A stretch of DNA of 64,000 bases from Bilabrum cf. latius (lineage: Eukaryota > Bigyra: Bicosoecida > Bigyra > Bicosoecida): positions 620,001 through 684,000 of the forward strand of contig OZ237745.1 of NCBI GenBank assembly GCA_965178125.1, read 5' to 3'. Below the pieces are notes generated by a model. The model made no database searches, was not told where the DNA came from, and was given only the letters and a program-made list of their open reading frames with translations. Shown piece by piece: positions 12,485 through 24,721 of the stretch. Each line of letters starts with the position of its first letter. Position 1 is the stretch's first letter. The translations under genes were made by a program, and so were the position numbers.

Positions 12485-14743
12485 ATGTGCATGCAATATT
12501 TTACCTTCAAGTCTTTGTTTGATCTGCCGCGGTCAACGTCCAAGGGAGGGGACTTGGGGACACACGTGTACCTGACACGTCTCGAAATCTTATGGGTTCT
12601 TGCTGCTGCTTATTTCTTGTACAAGCCCAGTGGGCCATCGTCTGTGTGGGTACTCACAGGTTTTGGTTGGTTTTTCTTCGGCGGGGCTTGGCGTTGGCAG
12701 ATGTACCCGCTGTCGCTAGCTAGTCTAGCGCTAACGCCAGGCCTCGTACTGGCAGAAGACTTTTTTGCAGTTGAGCTGGCCGGGCAGGCTCTTTGGCTCG
12801 CTGCGGGGATATGCCTGATGCTTACTTTAGTCTTCTGCGCATTTATCCCAGTTGCACGACTTCCCGAGCCCAGCGGGCCCTTCAAAGAGATCGTTCGTCA
12901 CAACGCGTTCATGGCAGACGACGAGTCCGGGTGCGTCGCGAGCGTCATGTACCCCGCAAGAACCCAGTGGAGAGACAGGCAGCGAGCGTCGTACTACCGA
13001 AAAACGTACCAGCAAGCGCAGGGCATCGCATGGTACTTGCGGCACCGCATGATGGGAATCAACGTGGTGCCATCGTTCGCATTCAACTTCAGCGTGCACG
13101 CGGGCAGCAACCTGTGGGACGAGCCGTACTGCGCGTAGGACGAGCGAGCCCTCTTTCGTGTGGGTGCAAAGGACATGTACGACTCGACCACCGCGGGCTC
13201 TCGCACCCGAAGGCGCCTCCCGGGAGAGTCACCCGGCCTTCCACTCGTCATCCTGTCCCACGGGCTGGGTGGGTGCCCCGCCCTATACACGGTCCTGGCG
13301 CAGGAACTGGCTAGCGAGGGCTTCATCGTGATCGCCCCAGAGCACCGCGACGGCTCCTGCTGCTTCACAGCGCTCCCCGTCAAGTTCAAGACGCAGATGT
13401 ACTACGCGCACGTGGACGACATCGAAGGCGTGAAAGGAAACCCCGATGCCTTCTACGCTACTCGGCGGAGCCAGTTGCAGACCAGGGTGGAGGAGGTGCT
13501 CATGCTGGTGGACAGCGCCCGCGCCTACTCACTCGAGGGCATGGACGAAGAAGAGGAGGGCAAGGTACCGAGGGTGCCCGCGGGTATGGCCACCCCGTCC
13601 GGGTCGTCCGCACTGACGACTTCGTCGGCGACAGGAGAGAAGGACACGAAGAGGAAGACGGTGAGCGTCAGAACTCGCACGGGCAAGCACGGCAGGCAGA
13701 GCGCCTCTGCCAAGGCGGCCACAGCGGCCAGCGAGGAGCAGCAGTCGGCCAAGGAGCGACGCAAGGCGGTGGACAAAGTAGTCATGACCACGGAGCTGGC
13801 CATGGTCAAAGAGATGCTCAAGCGATTCGTGGACGTGTCTAGGGTTGCCATCGTGGGCCACAGCTTCGGTGGCGCCACCGCACTGGAGGCAGCCGCCGCC
13901 CGGCCCGGCGTCTTCAAGGCCGTGGTGGCCCTTGACACATGGACCAGGCCGCTGGCGAGAGATACCGTCGAGAAGGGCATCCCGCACACGCCCGTGCTGT
14001 CCATCACGTGTCCCCACTTCGAGGAGCCCTTCAACGGCCCGGCCCTTGGGCTGCTGCTAGACGCCGAGTACAGGGAGAGGCACGCGGGCCAGGGAACAGA
14101 GCAGGCCGCGGCAGAGGCGCTGAAGCCGCTCGCGCAGAAGGGCGTGTTCGACCGCAAGTCGGGCAAGGGTAAGAAGAAGAAGAAAAAGAAGAAGGGAAAG
14201 TCGTCCAAGAAGGATAAGAAGGAAGGCGCCGAGGCAGCAGCCGCCCCTGGCGAGGCAGACGAGGGAGAGGAAGAAGAAGAGGCAAAGGCAGTGGACATGG
14301 TCAAGGTTCTCAAGCAGAGGAGGCAGCGATGCAACGGAGTGGTCACCGAGGAGGGAACAATCGCCCAGGTGGCCCGACTGGACCCCTCCTCTGCCAGGAC
14401 TGGGGTGCACCCAAAGTCACAGATGCTCACTGTTGAGCCGGCCACGCACCAGAGCTTTTCCGACGTCGTGTCGCTGGTGGGGCCGCTGATGGCTTCCTAG
14501 GGGGTGGGGCCTAAGGGTGCAAACCCGGGGGCGGTGCTCAAGGCGATATCGAGGAAGACGATCGAGTTCCTGCGGGAGCACCTTGAGCTCCCCACCCCGG
14601 CCGCACCGGTTGCCGGCCAGAACGGCTGGACGGAGAGCGAGGTATAGGGCGCCTTGCGGGAGGTGGACGGGGTATCGTTCCGCAAGTTTAGGGCAGATGA
14701 TATGCCGGGAGCTCGCGCGAGCGGCGGTGGACCGGGGGAGTGA
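12485..14743 (+). CDS. PAF-acetylhydrolase-like lipase with N-terminal membrane domain
   Basis: Predicted serine hydrolase of the platelet-activating-factor acetylhydrolase (PLA2G7-type) family, which removes short or oxidised acyl chains from phospholipids. The ATG at 12485 is the first in frame after a TGA at about 12419. Residues 33-46, 51-68, 73-93 and 100-122 are four likely membrane segments. The alpha/beta-hydrolase domain follows: SHGLGG (oxyanion region), EHRDGS, GHSFGG with nucleophile Ser460, ALDTW with Asp484, and THQSF with His655. A Lys-run then Glu-run insert lies between Asp and His (about 14165-14290). Three TAGs (13136, 14498, 14645) are in frame. After the TAG at 14498 the sequence ISRKTIEFLREHLEL resembles the conserved family C-terminus, so the gene does not end there. 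It ends at TGA at 14741. The 752-residue length exceeds typical plasma enzymes (about 440) through the membrane domain and the insert. Confidence 0.9.
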
Positions 14744-14874
14744 TTGTTGCATGTCTTGCAAGCGAGGGCCAAGGAGCGCCTCTCGGACCCTGCCTAGGGC
14801 AGCTGAGTACCGCGGCAGTCGTCCCGTCGAGATCGCCCATGTCTGTCGTTTGATGACGGATCTTAAAAATTCTG

Positions 14875-14880
14875 AATAAA
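14875..14880 (+). promoter_or_regulatory. AATAAA, possible polyadenylation signal of the lipase gene
   Basis: The hexamer lies 132 bp after the lipase TGA and 87 bp before the proposed UTP10 ATG. Position fits, but whether this organism uses AATAAA is unknown. Confidence 0.35.
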
Positions 14881-14966
14881 ACACTTGTCGTAGCAAGACA
14901 TGCAGATCAATGCTCGCCAGTTAACAGCCAAAGCTTCTATTGAAGGTTCCACCCGCCGCCAAGCGG

Positions 14967-17900
14967 ATGGCACCGTCGTGTTATCGTTCCGTGCATTGCT
15001 ATCCCTTGCAAGGAGCTTTAAAGCACGGAAGTCATTTGAATAGCTCTGCTGCACCGACGTTTCAACCTCTGCACGCGCTAGAAAATTACAATCTTACCTC
15101 GATACACGAAATTGGACTTAATGGACTCTCAGAGCTGTGTGGACTCAACCCAGCATTCTATGAATTTCAGTCCACCTTGTTCGGCAGGAGCCTACTCGAC
15201 AAAGACAGGGAACTCCTTGATTCGGCAGAGATTAGCAAGATCTCTGCCATAATCGACAAGTTTCTTCATTTGTTGTCTCCTTATTTTGCAACAAGGCCCG
15301 CCCAGAAGGCATTAGAATTCCTAGTCAGGCATTTCAAGTGAGTTCCATGTTAAAGGTCTGGGCGCTGCTCCCGCCGTGCCATCGAATGCCTCTTGATGCC
15401 CATGCTCAGTAACGAAGCACGCCACAACGTCTTTTGTTCCACTTTCGTATTGCAGGGTGCAAGAGTTCCATGTAGACTCGCTGTTGTCATGCGCCTTACC
15501 AGCTCACGACACGAGGTTTTTTGCAAGGATTGCAAACCTTGCCCCCTTGAAGAATACGCGGTGGCAGTTCCTGGCTAGAATATCTCGGACCGGAAGCCCT
15601 CTCCCAAGAGCGGTGCTTGCGCTACAGTGCGTTAAGGACCCTTCAGTGTTGCAATTTGTGCTAGATTTGGCTACCAACTAGGAGCGGAAGCCTCACCGAA
15701 CAACCGTCTCCTTCGTGGCTGCCACTGCGCGAGATGCTCTAGCGAGGGCTTCACCAGAGCAGATGGAGCCAGTGCTAGCATCCGTGTCTCGCTGCATCGC
15801 GAAGACAAGCACCTCAGAGTCCGCAGAGGTCCGCGCTCTGTGCCTCGTTCTCATCGCCAGTGCGTCCTCTGCCGCGCGACTCTCCGAAGACACGATGGGC
15901 GCCCTCCTGAGGGCATGGACAGAGGTGGCTGCCAGGGCGACAGCAGCATCCTCCGCGGAGAAGTAGATGGAATGCGCCGCGGCTCTGGCCAGCGCCCTGG
16001 CCTCGCAAGACGCGCTGGCGCTCAGGTCCAGGAGCAAGCGGGCTGCAAGGGCCGAGCCAGTGGGGCAGGCTGCGCTAGAGGGATTCGCGGCTGGGCAGCA
16101 GCACGCCGCTGCCCTGCCTAGTCTTCCGAAAAAGGCGGCTTCCAGCGGATCAGGAGCAAACTCTGCATCCATGTCAGCCTCGTCCAATCGATTGAGGGCC
16201 ACCGATGCGGCCGAGTACAGCGGTGCCATGGGGCGGTTTGCCTCCAGGGTAAGCAGCTTAACCTGGATAGGAGGCGCACTGTAGCGCCTATCAAGAACCT
16301 CGGACGTGTCTGCTGTCGTGAGGCATGCGCTCGGGGACGCCGTTCAGGGCTTGGGCCACCGACCTGGCTAGGAAGAGGTGCTGGCCGGGCTCGTGAAGAT
16401 GCTAGCGGGCGTGTCTGTATCCGATGCTATAGTTGCTGAGCTTATTGGTCTCGTAGTTGGTATGGCGAGCAGTCTGCTGCGTGGTAGTTCATCCGGCATC
16501 GCGCCTTCCTCTTCTGTGGGTGAGGATCTCGCCGCGCTTGGAGCCACTCTGCCGATGCTAGCTCTCCTGTCGCAAGCAGGGGCGCAGGTGTCGCTGCAGC
16601 TGTGCATGCGGCTTGTGCATCGCCAGGAAGAGGGCGTGCCAAAGGCGTTGCTCGACTGGATGCAAAATTATCTGAAGGCGAGTCCGTTGGCCCCCTTGCG
16701 AGCCGGCGTGCAGTCCGCGTCTGGCTCAGAGTCGTCGACAAGCTACCTTGATGTCACCACGCTTCCATACGCGCTGACGAGCAGCGATGTACAGGTGCGT
16801 CTTGATGCTATCAAGAAGCTTGCCGAGCTGGTCGACGAGACGGTACAGCGCAGCGAAATAGCTGCAGCCGGCTCGGCTGCGATGACTGACAGTGAGGATG
16901 AGGAGGACAGCAGGAGAGGCGGCCCACATGGTAGCAGTGCCCGCACCCAGAGCAATTCATTCATGCGTAGCGCCGTGGCTTTGAGACAGTTTGACGAAGA
17001 TGCTTCCGTTGCACGACAGGCGCTTGACCTTGAGACCAAGATGATCCTAGCTGGGGCGGGGCATGCGGCCGATGTGCACGAGGCTGGAGTATCCATTGGG
17101 CAGCACGATATCGTGCTCGATGGCACGCCAGGCGTGGCTGTGTCAAGGTTCTCCAAGGTTGAGCAGTATTGGCAGAGAGTTGCAACATCGCAGGCCAGCA
17201 GTAGCGAGGAAGTTATTGCCGCCAATGAAGCGGTGTAGGCAAGCTTGCGTGCGTGCGGGGCAGTTGCTCGTTCCGCTGCAGATGCTGCCTCCAAGTCGAT
17301 GGCAGTCATGGTCTTGCTGAATCACGTCCCCGTTGGCACAGAAACTCCATCTGTTGTTGATGCGGAGGCCCTAAAGCAGCTGGTTGCCGCCTCCTCGAGG
17401 TTCCCACCTCTGCGGTATCTCGCAGGTATTCCGTCTGAATCCAGCTCAGACCTACCGAAGGTAAGATAGCGCATACATTCCGTTTGCGTGGTTAAGTTGG
17501 CCTCGTGGTTGACAGCCTGGTTTCTGATGATTACACCCTAGTCTCGTTCGTCTGAGTTGGGGGCACAGACCCTCACGCCGAAGACAAACCCTAATATCGG
17601 AAATACTTTATGAAGAAAGCAGGCGGTCCATATTTGTTGCAAGATTGGAGCCAGTGCGTTATCTTGATGCTGTTACTACCACCAACGACTTTGTTGCCAT
17701 CGTTCGAACATATCTCGCAGGATGTGGCAAAGCAGCTCGTGCGAGCGTGCTCGCGGGCAGCTTCGGAGCCAGCCGAACAGGGCCAGACTCTAGCCCTGCT
17801 CAAGGCAATGGGAGCCTCACCCTCGCCTCGCCTGCGCTGGATCAGCGCGCTCGTGTTTGTGGAGGGTATCCGAATGGCTGGTGCGGCAGCAAACGCGCTG

Positions 17901-20900
17901 GCAGGATCGGCTGCGTCTATCATGTGGCCGCGCCCTATCGACGGTGAGGCGTCCTCCCGCAAGGCTGCCAGGAGAAGGAGCCGCTCTGCCTCCATGTCCT
18001 CGGTGGGGAGTGCGGGTGCACTGGAGTCAGCGGAAGCTACCGCTGACGCCAGGTCTGCTGAAGGTCGCAGCGCCGTAGAAGCTGCGGCCAAGCTAGCCCT
18101 CACATCGGCGCCTGTATTTGCTCGGCTTGTGTCGCAAAGAACCGACCACAGGGTCAGCTCTGTAATCGACTTGCTCGCTATAGCAGAGCATGACCTGGCC
18201 CTCAGCCCGCACGATGCGCCTGATGTGGAGTCCAAGCAGGAGCGGGCGTCAGGTGTCACTGCAAGGGCCCAGCTGGCTGTGCAAGGTGTCGTGCTGACGT
18301 CACGCCTGCTCGAGAGCTGCGTGAGATGGGCGGCAGCCCAGACGACATCTTCAAAGGGAGATATTGCGGTCGAAGTCACCCGGCGCGTCGTGCATGCGAT
18401 GCAGGGCGAGCTCAGCCCTGAGGCAAATGTGCTCGATACCGCCACCCTGGCCTACTGCAAGACCATCAGTTTCGGTCTTCGGTGCATCGGAATGGGTATG
18501 GACGGGTCTGTTGCAGGTAAAAACACAGAGCTTACGAGTGTAGCTAGCTATGTGGGTGCATCATTGTGCCTCAAGTCGTCATCAACAGCCCTAGCAAATG
18601 GCAGCCTCACGGCCACGCCGCCATTTGCAGCCCTGTTGGCCACTCTGGTAGCGCCTTTAAGCCGGAGTTCGGGTGCAACCGAAGCAGCCCTGCAGGTGCT
18701 GTGCGTCCATGCCGTTGATGCCGTTGGGCACGTGCGAACAGCAAGCCAGCATGCAGAAGGAAAGAAGTGCCTGCTTGAATTCGCCGACAGGTACCGTGCG
18801 TGCTTGGCGCCATGCTTGCTGATGGGATTCGTGTGTCTCTAGCATGCAAGCTCTGGGGTGCGATCTGCGGCGTTGCGCTTGCTTGGGGCCAGCTCAAAGC
18901 TGCACAAAGCTGTACTGAAGGCAAGCTCAGACGGGAGCAGCAAATCAGATGGAGTCGAAGGGCACGTTGCGGTTGCATCTGCCCATCAGCTAGAGGCTTC
19001 TGTCCCTGCGTTGGAGGCTCAGGTCATCACGCTGTTTTGTGGGAGATCATCAGCCGCCAGCGAAGACGCTGAATCACGGAGAGCTGCTGTGGCACGAGCT
19101 GGCGGATACTCAACCCATCTGGCCTGGCTAGGTAAGAGCCTAGCGCAGAAGTACGCGTCGTAGATTGTTGCCGCGGCCTCAGCATCATCTGCCTGTGTGG
19201 CCGACCTGTGCTCAAGCGTGCAGATCCAGTAGCGGGCCAGGTGTGCTGTGACTTTGATGCACGCGGCGCATGGGGCCCTGCACAGCGCGCCCATGGCCGC
19301 AGTCTCCTTGATTAGGGTAGCACTTTCCAGCGCCGCCCCCATGGGCTACGGTAGCCCGACCTACGAGAGATCGTACGCCAGTGATGCAATCGGCACGTGC
19401 GGGGTAGCCCTGCTCCGACCTGCCGCTGCCATTGTCGCCGAGCTTGTTGGAGACGCATCGGTGCACGGCTCTCTGTCAGAGCCTGCTGTCCTGTTGCTGC
19501 ATAGGTCCCTTGCTGTCGTGCGAGCTGCCGCAAGCCGGGCTGATGACAGCGACGTCTCCAAGCATTTGAGGTCGTTCGGGGTGCGAGTGCTCATGCACGC
19601 TGCTACGGTTGCTCCGTTTGAGATCGTCTCGTTTTCATCCGTTGCTGACTTTGCCAAGGCTCGTGACTTTGGCAAGATTGCTGCCGAAGGTCGGGTGGCC
19701 GCGATCGAGGTACGCGCAATGTTTGCCAAGCATGGTGTGCTCAGCAACTTGGCTCAGCCGGCGGCCTTCAATGCCCTAGCCAAAGCAAGGCACTTCGCGT
19801 CCCATGGTGCGCGAGCCGTGCACGCTTTATCGGAAGCCAATATAGGCCCAGGCCGCCGCGCGCCCCTGTTGCCTAGTGTGGTTGCCAGCCTACCAGACCA
19901 AAGCAACGGATCAGAAAGCGAATCCCTGGCCGGGCCCGCCGTATCCGGCTCGAGCTCCAGCGAGGATGAGCTACAGGCAAGCATGGCTGCTGATGAAGCG
20001 ACCTATAGCTACCCCTTGGTCATGCCAATCAATACTGAAGCTTACAACAAAGGAATGCCACCGACGTGCCGTGACGAGATGGTGCAGCGCCTCGTCTTCG
20101 TTGCAATGCGAGGCCCCGACAAGAGCACGAGAGCTGCCATCGCTGGCCTGCGACGGCTTGGGGCGGGAGCGGCCTCTCTGAGCTTGGCCCTCTCTGCCTT
20201 GGGGTTAGCCAGAGTGGGTGATGGCCACTCCGCAGTACTAGCTAGTCCTGAACTTGCCGGCGAAGGTTCCGATGTCTTGCAAATGTACCTGCAGTCGGTA
20301 TCCAGCCTTCTCTCTGTTGTTGTGGCTTGCCTTGATGCTGACGAGTGCGACGAGAGCGAAGGCGAATGGGACACGCTCCTGCCCCAGGTCCAAGGGCTAT
20401 TGGCAAGGTGCCTCTTCCATAGCTGGGCGTCCTCGGATCGAGAGGCGAAGCTGGAAAGCCTGTCTCCAACTGTGGACCCAGCCGAGAGGGCTACTCTAAC
20501 GAGCAGGAGTGGAAGAACTGCCCAATCAGTGGGTGATGCGCAGCACGTTGCGCTGCTTGCGCTGACTGTTCTATACCGAATCAGCCAGCAAATGGAGTCG
20601 GACAGAGATGCGTGCTCAGTCATCGACGTTGCCTTGGTCGAGGCTTGGGCGCATGACACCAACCCCTCATTGCAACGGGCTGCCCTCCTGCTGCTCAGTG
20701 CATACGCTAGACTGAAGCCAGTCGAGGTGCTCAACCGCCTGATGGCAGTCTTCGCCGAGCTTGCGATCCGCAACATGGGTAGCGACGATCCGTTAGGCTT
20801 TGCCATGGCGCAGAAGATGCTCTCACACGTGCTGCCTACGGTTGTGGCTCACGGTGAATTGGTCGGGATCAGTGCCTCGCATGTGGTGAGGCTCTTCTCA

Positions 20901-23900
20901 TCTCTGATAGGTATCGTCCCGGTGCACCGCAGGCAGCCTCTCTTTGCAGCCCTGCTAGAATCCCTGGGAGTCGCAGAAAAGGAGAAGAAGTCGGTAGGAT
21001 TGGTCTCTGATGGTTCGGAGGCCGAGAAAGGAAGCCTGTCTCCTGCCGACGGTGAAGATGCGCGCGTGGATCTCGATGGCATGCTGGATGGCAAGGCCAA
21101 GTACGCCAGCGTGGCTGCTGCCCTGCTCCTGTCGGGCTATGTGACGCGTCAGGACTCCTCGACCGAAGTGAGGAGAACTGGCTGGCGGCAGCTCTCCCTG
21201 GAGGACGCGGGGCGAGAGGCCCTCAGCTATGTTGAAGACGACACGTTCGAAGCCGATGAACACATGCTCTTTGGGGCTGTGCAGCAGGCTGTGTAGCCCT
21301 CTGATGGTAAGCCGATTCCGGTGCAGGCGTTCACAGGACCCCCCAGGCTGGTGCCCAGGACACTGGCTGCCCTTGGCTCTGATCTATACGACGAAGAGGG
21401 CACGCTGGCGCAGGCTGTGTTCCTTGCTGGCGCTGATGCCGCCATCAACGCTAGGCTGCCGTCAACGCTTGAGCTGTGTCGCTCCTTGCTTGGTCGCAGC
21501 AGTGCCGAGAGGCAGGTCCTGCAGCTGGCGCAGCTCACAGGCATTGCATCTGCCGTGCTCGACGCGTCCTCTTCAACAGTATCGGATGGGGTGGCTAAGG
21601 AAGGCAAAGATGCCGGGGGCGATGATGATGATGATGAGAGCAGCGAGAAGCTGGGCCCGGTATCCCAGGACTGCGTGGATGTATTGCAGGCGTGCGTGCC
21701 GACAGGGGCCTTCGCCGCGAGTCTTGTGGGCCAAGGACCGGTAGCAGGCGGCCCGGCGGACATGGAGGCCGACGACGAGAAGGTCGGCGGCTCTGGCATG
21801 TATGCCGCTGCCTCGGAGCCGCAGATGCTCGCGGTGGGGCTTAGCCTGGCTCGGTTTGCCGCCGCCCATCTGTCTACCCCGCAGTTCCTGGCTCAGTGCG
21901 CCGCCAAGGGCAGAGCTGGGGGGCGATAGGGCGAGGCGCTTCAGGAGGCCTTCCTGCTGCTCTGCCAGGCAACCTTCCGCTTGCTGCGGAGGCAGGCGGT
22001 GGGGCAGGAGGAGGCTGAGCGAGGCCTAAGGTTCGCTCGCAGTCGCGCGAAATCCGCTTCTGGCGATGCCTCCCTGGCCGGGGTGGGGAAATCAATCAGC
22101 GAGGAACTGGGCGAGAGGTATGAGCTGACTGGGGCCGTCAGGAGCTGCCGCAGCGCCGAGGAGGCCGTGGCATTCGCACGAGTGCATGCGTGGCGGGAGG
22201 CGGGGGAGGCTGCGTTTGCAGCCCTTAGCAAGATCGGCCAGCTGCTCAGCGTGGGAGCCTTCGCTGCTGTGGTTTCTGAGCTGCTGCAGCACGAGGACCC
22301 GGTGGTGCGCAGGAGGTCCATTTCCATGTTCAATGCGCACGTGTCTGCTAGGGCAGACAAACTGACCCGGGCAGAGGCCCAGCTGTACCTGCACCTGCTG
22401 GAGGACCTGCTGCCTATGGTCCGCAGCCGGGAGGAGTCCCAGGAGACGAGGCAGACGGCCTTGCTGGCAGTAGAAGTGCTCGCCAGGAACTTCGCGAGCG
22501 AGTTTCCAGTGGCGTTCAGGCCTGCCCTCGAGGCGACTGCAGAGACGATCGACGCTTCTGCTGCGCGGGTCGGCGATGAGCTGCGTGCTGCTGCGTGCGT
22601 GTGTGTGCAGGCGATGGCAGGCCACATGGGTACCTTGGTGATCAGCCACCTGTCCAGAGTCGTGCCGGCGCTGTTGAGCGCCGCGGAGCGGTCGCTTCCT
22701 TCTGCCACCGCCGGTGCTGCAGCAGCGAGTGGTTCCGGTGACGAGGGCAAGGGCGGCGATGACGCTGCTCGTGCCCTGCTCCTGCGATGCTCTCTCGGTG
22801 CGGTGGCTGTCTTCATGGACAAGTTTCCCTAGTTTATGCCTGGATTCCTGGTGCGTGTGCTGGCTACGACGTGCCACCCCGGGGTGGTGTCCCCGCCCGA
22901 CGGTGCTATGGACATTGCATTCGGTGAGGAGCTCGTGGGTGCCATGTCGCAGGGGAGCTCGGGATCTGGACTTCAGGGCAGGATCCTCAAGGCGGTGCGG
23001 GCGCGCCGCGCCCTGGCAGGGACCCAGCAGCGGCTGCAGGAGAGCATGGCCAGGCTGGTGCCCTCGAGGGCGCTGTTGCCTCAGCTGCTCAAAGCACTCA
23101 AGAACAGCCGTGGGGGGGCAGTGGCCACGGTGTGCGGTTGCCTGTCTGCTATCCAGGGAGCCCTCGAAAACGGTCGCCGCGTGGAAGTGAGCGGACTGGC
23201 CCCTAGAATTTCAGAAGGCCTGCTAGATATGCTTGACTACAGGTGGCAGGCAGCGACGGCCGGAGCCTCGCGGCACAGCACCATCGTGGACCGTCAGGTG
23301 GGACGTACACTGGGCGCCCTTATCCTTCGCGTGAGCGGGGACGCTGCAAGGTCGCTTGTTGGGCTGCTGCTGGAGTGGGGCACCGCGGGCTTCGAGGAGC
23401 TCAAGGAGCTGGCCAAAGATGATGAAAAGGCTTTGATCGCTGGAATCGGCCGCCGGACATCAATGTACACGGTGCTGGGTGCCGTTATGCGTGCGGGGCA
23501 GGAGGCCCTCGTCGATGTCATGGGTGATGCGTTCGAGGCTGTCTGCGCGGATCTCCGGGGCTGCTTCGTGCCAGTTCCGCTTGCAGCGCTTGCAAGCGAT
23601 GAGGGTGCTGAGGAGGCACGAGCGGGCCAAAAGCGCGGGCGCAGTTCGGATTCGGACGAGGTCGGAAGCCCTCCGGCCAAGAAGCTGAGAGCGGACGACT
23701 CGTCAGGCAGCGACGCAGACTCGTCAGATGACAGCGACTCAGATAGCGACAGTGACAGCGATGATGACGAGGCGGAGGAGGTGGCTTCCGAGTCTCGGCA
23801 CGCAGACGCGATCACTGACGCGCAGAGCCGCTTTGTAGGCTTCCATGTGGTTGCCCGAAGCGCACCAAGGGGTGTTCGGGCTGCTGCAGCAGCATCAGAG

Positions 23901-24560
23901 ACCAAGAGCACTGTGGATGATGCCGCCTGCCACGACATGGACGGCGGTGTGCTAGTCCCTGCCGTTTCAGCCGGAACGGTCGGAGTGCCGACGTCCAGGC
24001 ACGGGCTTCGCTGCGCTGCGCTGGCCTTCTTGCAGCACCTGCTTGCCTTTGACTCCATGGGCTGGGTGGCGGGCGACAAGATGCGTCTAAGGATGATTGT
24101 GCGCAGCATTGCCGGCGCTTGGGCCCCGCCGTCATCGCGCAAGCGCGGTCTCGAGGATATCCTGGAGTCGTGTGCTTCCGACGCTGCCCAGCCCGCCGCG
24201 ATGGCCGGTGGCCGGCGCGGACTGGCCTCGTACGGCGACCGGTATCTGCTCCCGGTTACCACAGCTATGGTCAAGTGCCTCTCAGGAGACTTGCAGTGGA
24301 AGCAAGTCAACCTCATGGTGCTCGAACACTCACATGACGAGCGGCCGGAGGTGCGCGAGCTGGCGATCAGATGCTCTCAGGTGGTGTTCGACGAGGCCGG
24401 GACGGATGACGTCATGGTTCTCATCCCGGAGACGTTGCCGTTTGTGGCCGAGGCCTTGGAGGATGAAGACGAAGCCGTAGAGGACTCGGCCAGGTCTCTG
24501 TTCAAGCGGCTTGAGGACCTCAGCGATGAGGATCTTGAGGACTTCATCAAGGGGAACTAA
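14967..24560 (+). CDS. UTP10: U3 snoRNP protein UTP10/HEATR1, join(14967..15337,15456..17460,17721..24560)
   Basis: HEAT-repeat scaffold of the t-UTP part of the small-subunit processome, needed in the nucleolus for early pre-18S rRNA processing. The N-terminus matches the family closely: EIGLNGLSELCGLNPAF, LLSPYFATRPAQKALEFL, then across intron 1 FHVDSLLSCALPAHDTRFF and RISRTGSPLPRAVL. The middle is Ala/Leu-rich HEAT-like helices. The C-terminal BP28CT region includes LEHSHDERPEVRELAIRC and VLIPETLPFVAEALEDEDE. A Ser/Asp tract with PPAKKLR, a possible nuclear signal, lies at about 23640-23780. Eleven TAGs are in frame (15679, 15964, 16282, 16369, 17236, 18840, 19161, 19230, 21294, 21927, 22830) and the stop is TAA. 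The model is 3,071 residues against about 2,140 in human, through low-complexity expansions. The ATG at 14967 is the only one upstream of conserved sequence in this frame, but an extra 5' exon is possible. Confidence 0.93.
15338..15455 (+). other. UTP10 intron 1 (118 nt)
   Basis: Donor GTGAGT and acceptor TATTGCAG join AA to G inside a Lys codon, and the resulting protein (RHFKVQEFHVDSLL) matches the HEATR1 N-terminus without a gap. Without splicing the frame meets TGA at 15339. The copy-1-specific base at 15350 lies in this intron. Confidence 0.9.
17461..17720 (+). other. UTP10 intron 2 (260 nt, boundaries inferred)
   Basis: Donor AAG/GTAAGA and acceptor CTCGCAG/GAT are both in phase 0 and restore the frame that runs to 18839. 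The unspliced frame meets TGA and frameshifts here. A short alternative frame inside (about 17545-17720) is open and may mean a further small exon, so the acceptor is less certain than the donor. Confidence 0.65.
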
Positions 24561-24721
24561 GTTTCGTGGGTGGTTTGAGTTGAAGTTGACGAATTCTGAA
24601 ACGATCTTTCAAGGCATCCTTGGATTGTATTTCAGATTCTGGATTCCAGATCCAGGATCCATGATCATTCAAAACAAGCAATGGTGATACCCATAATGAT
24701 TGACTGCTTCCAAGCAGCATT
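24561..24721. other. Convergent 3' intergenic spacer with inverted repeat
   Basis: Only 161 bp separate the TAA of UTP10 from the TAA of the convergent lyase-like gene, so their 3' ends probably lie very close or overlap. TCTGGA/TCCAGA form an inverted repeat around one base at 24638-24650. Confidence 0.45.

Noticed and set aside
13525-14445. 306-codon minus-strand frame within the lipase gene
   Set aside because: Ser/Phe-rich mirror of the Lys/Glu-rich lipase insert, caused by GC-rich third positions. It has no conserved motif.
16249-16284. 36-nt mini-intron GTAAGC...TAG in UTP10
   Set aside because: Length is a multiple of three, the frame is open through it apart from the TAG seen elsewhere as sense, and no branch or pyrimidine signal supports splicing.
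21941-24316. Long minus-strand frames (293 and 340 codons) opposite UTP10
   Set aside because: Antisense shadows of Ala-rich HEAT coding sequence. The sense strand carries the recognisable protein.
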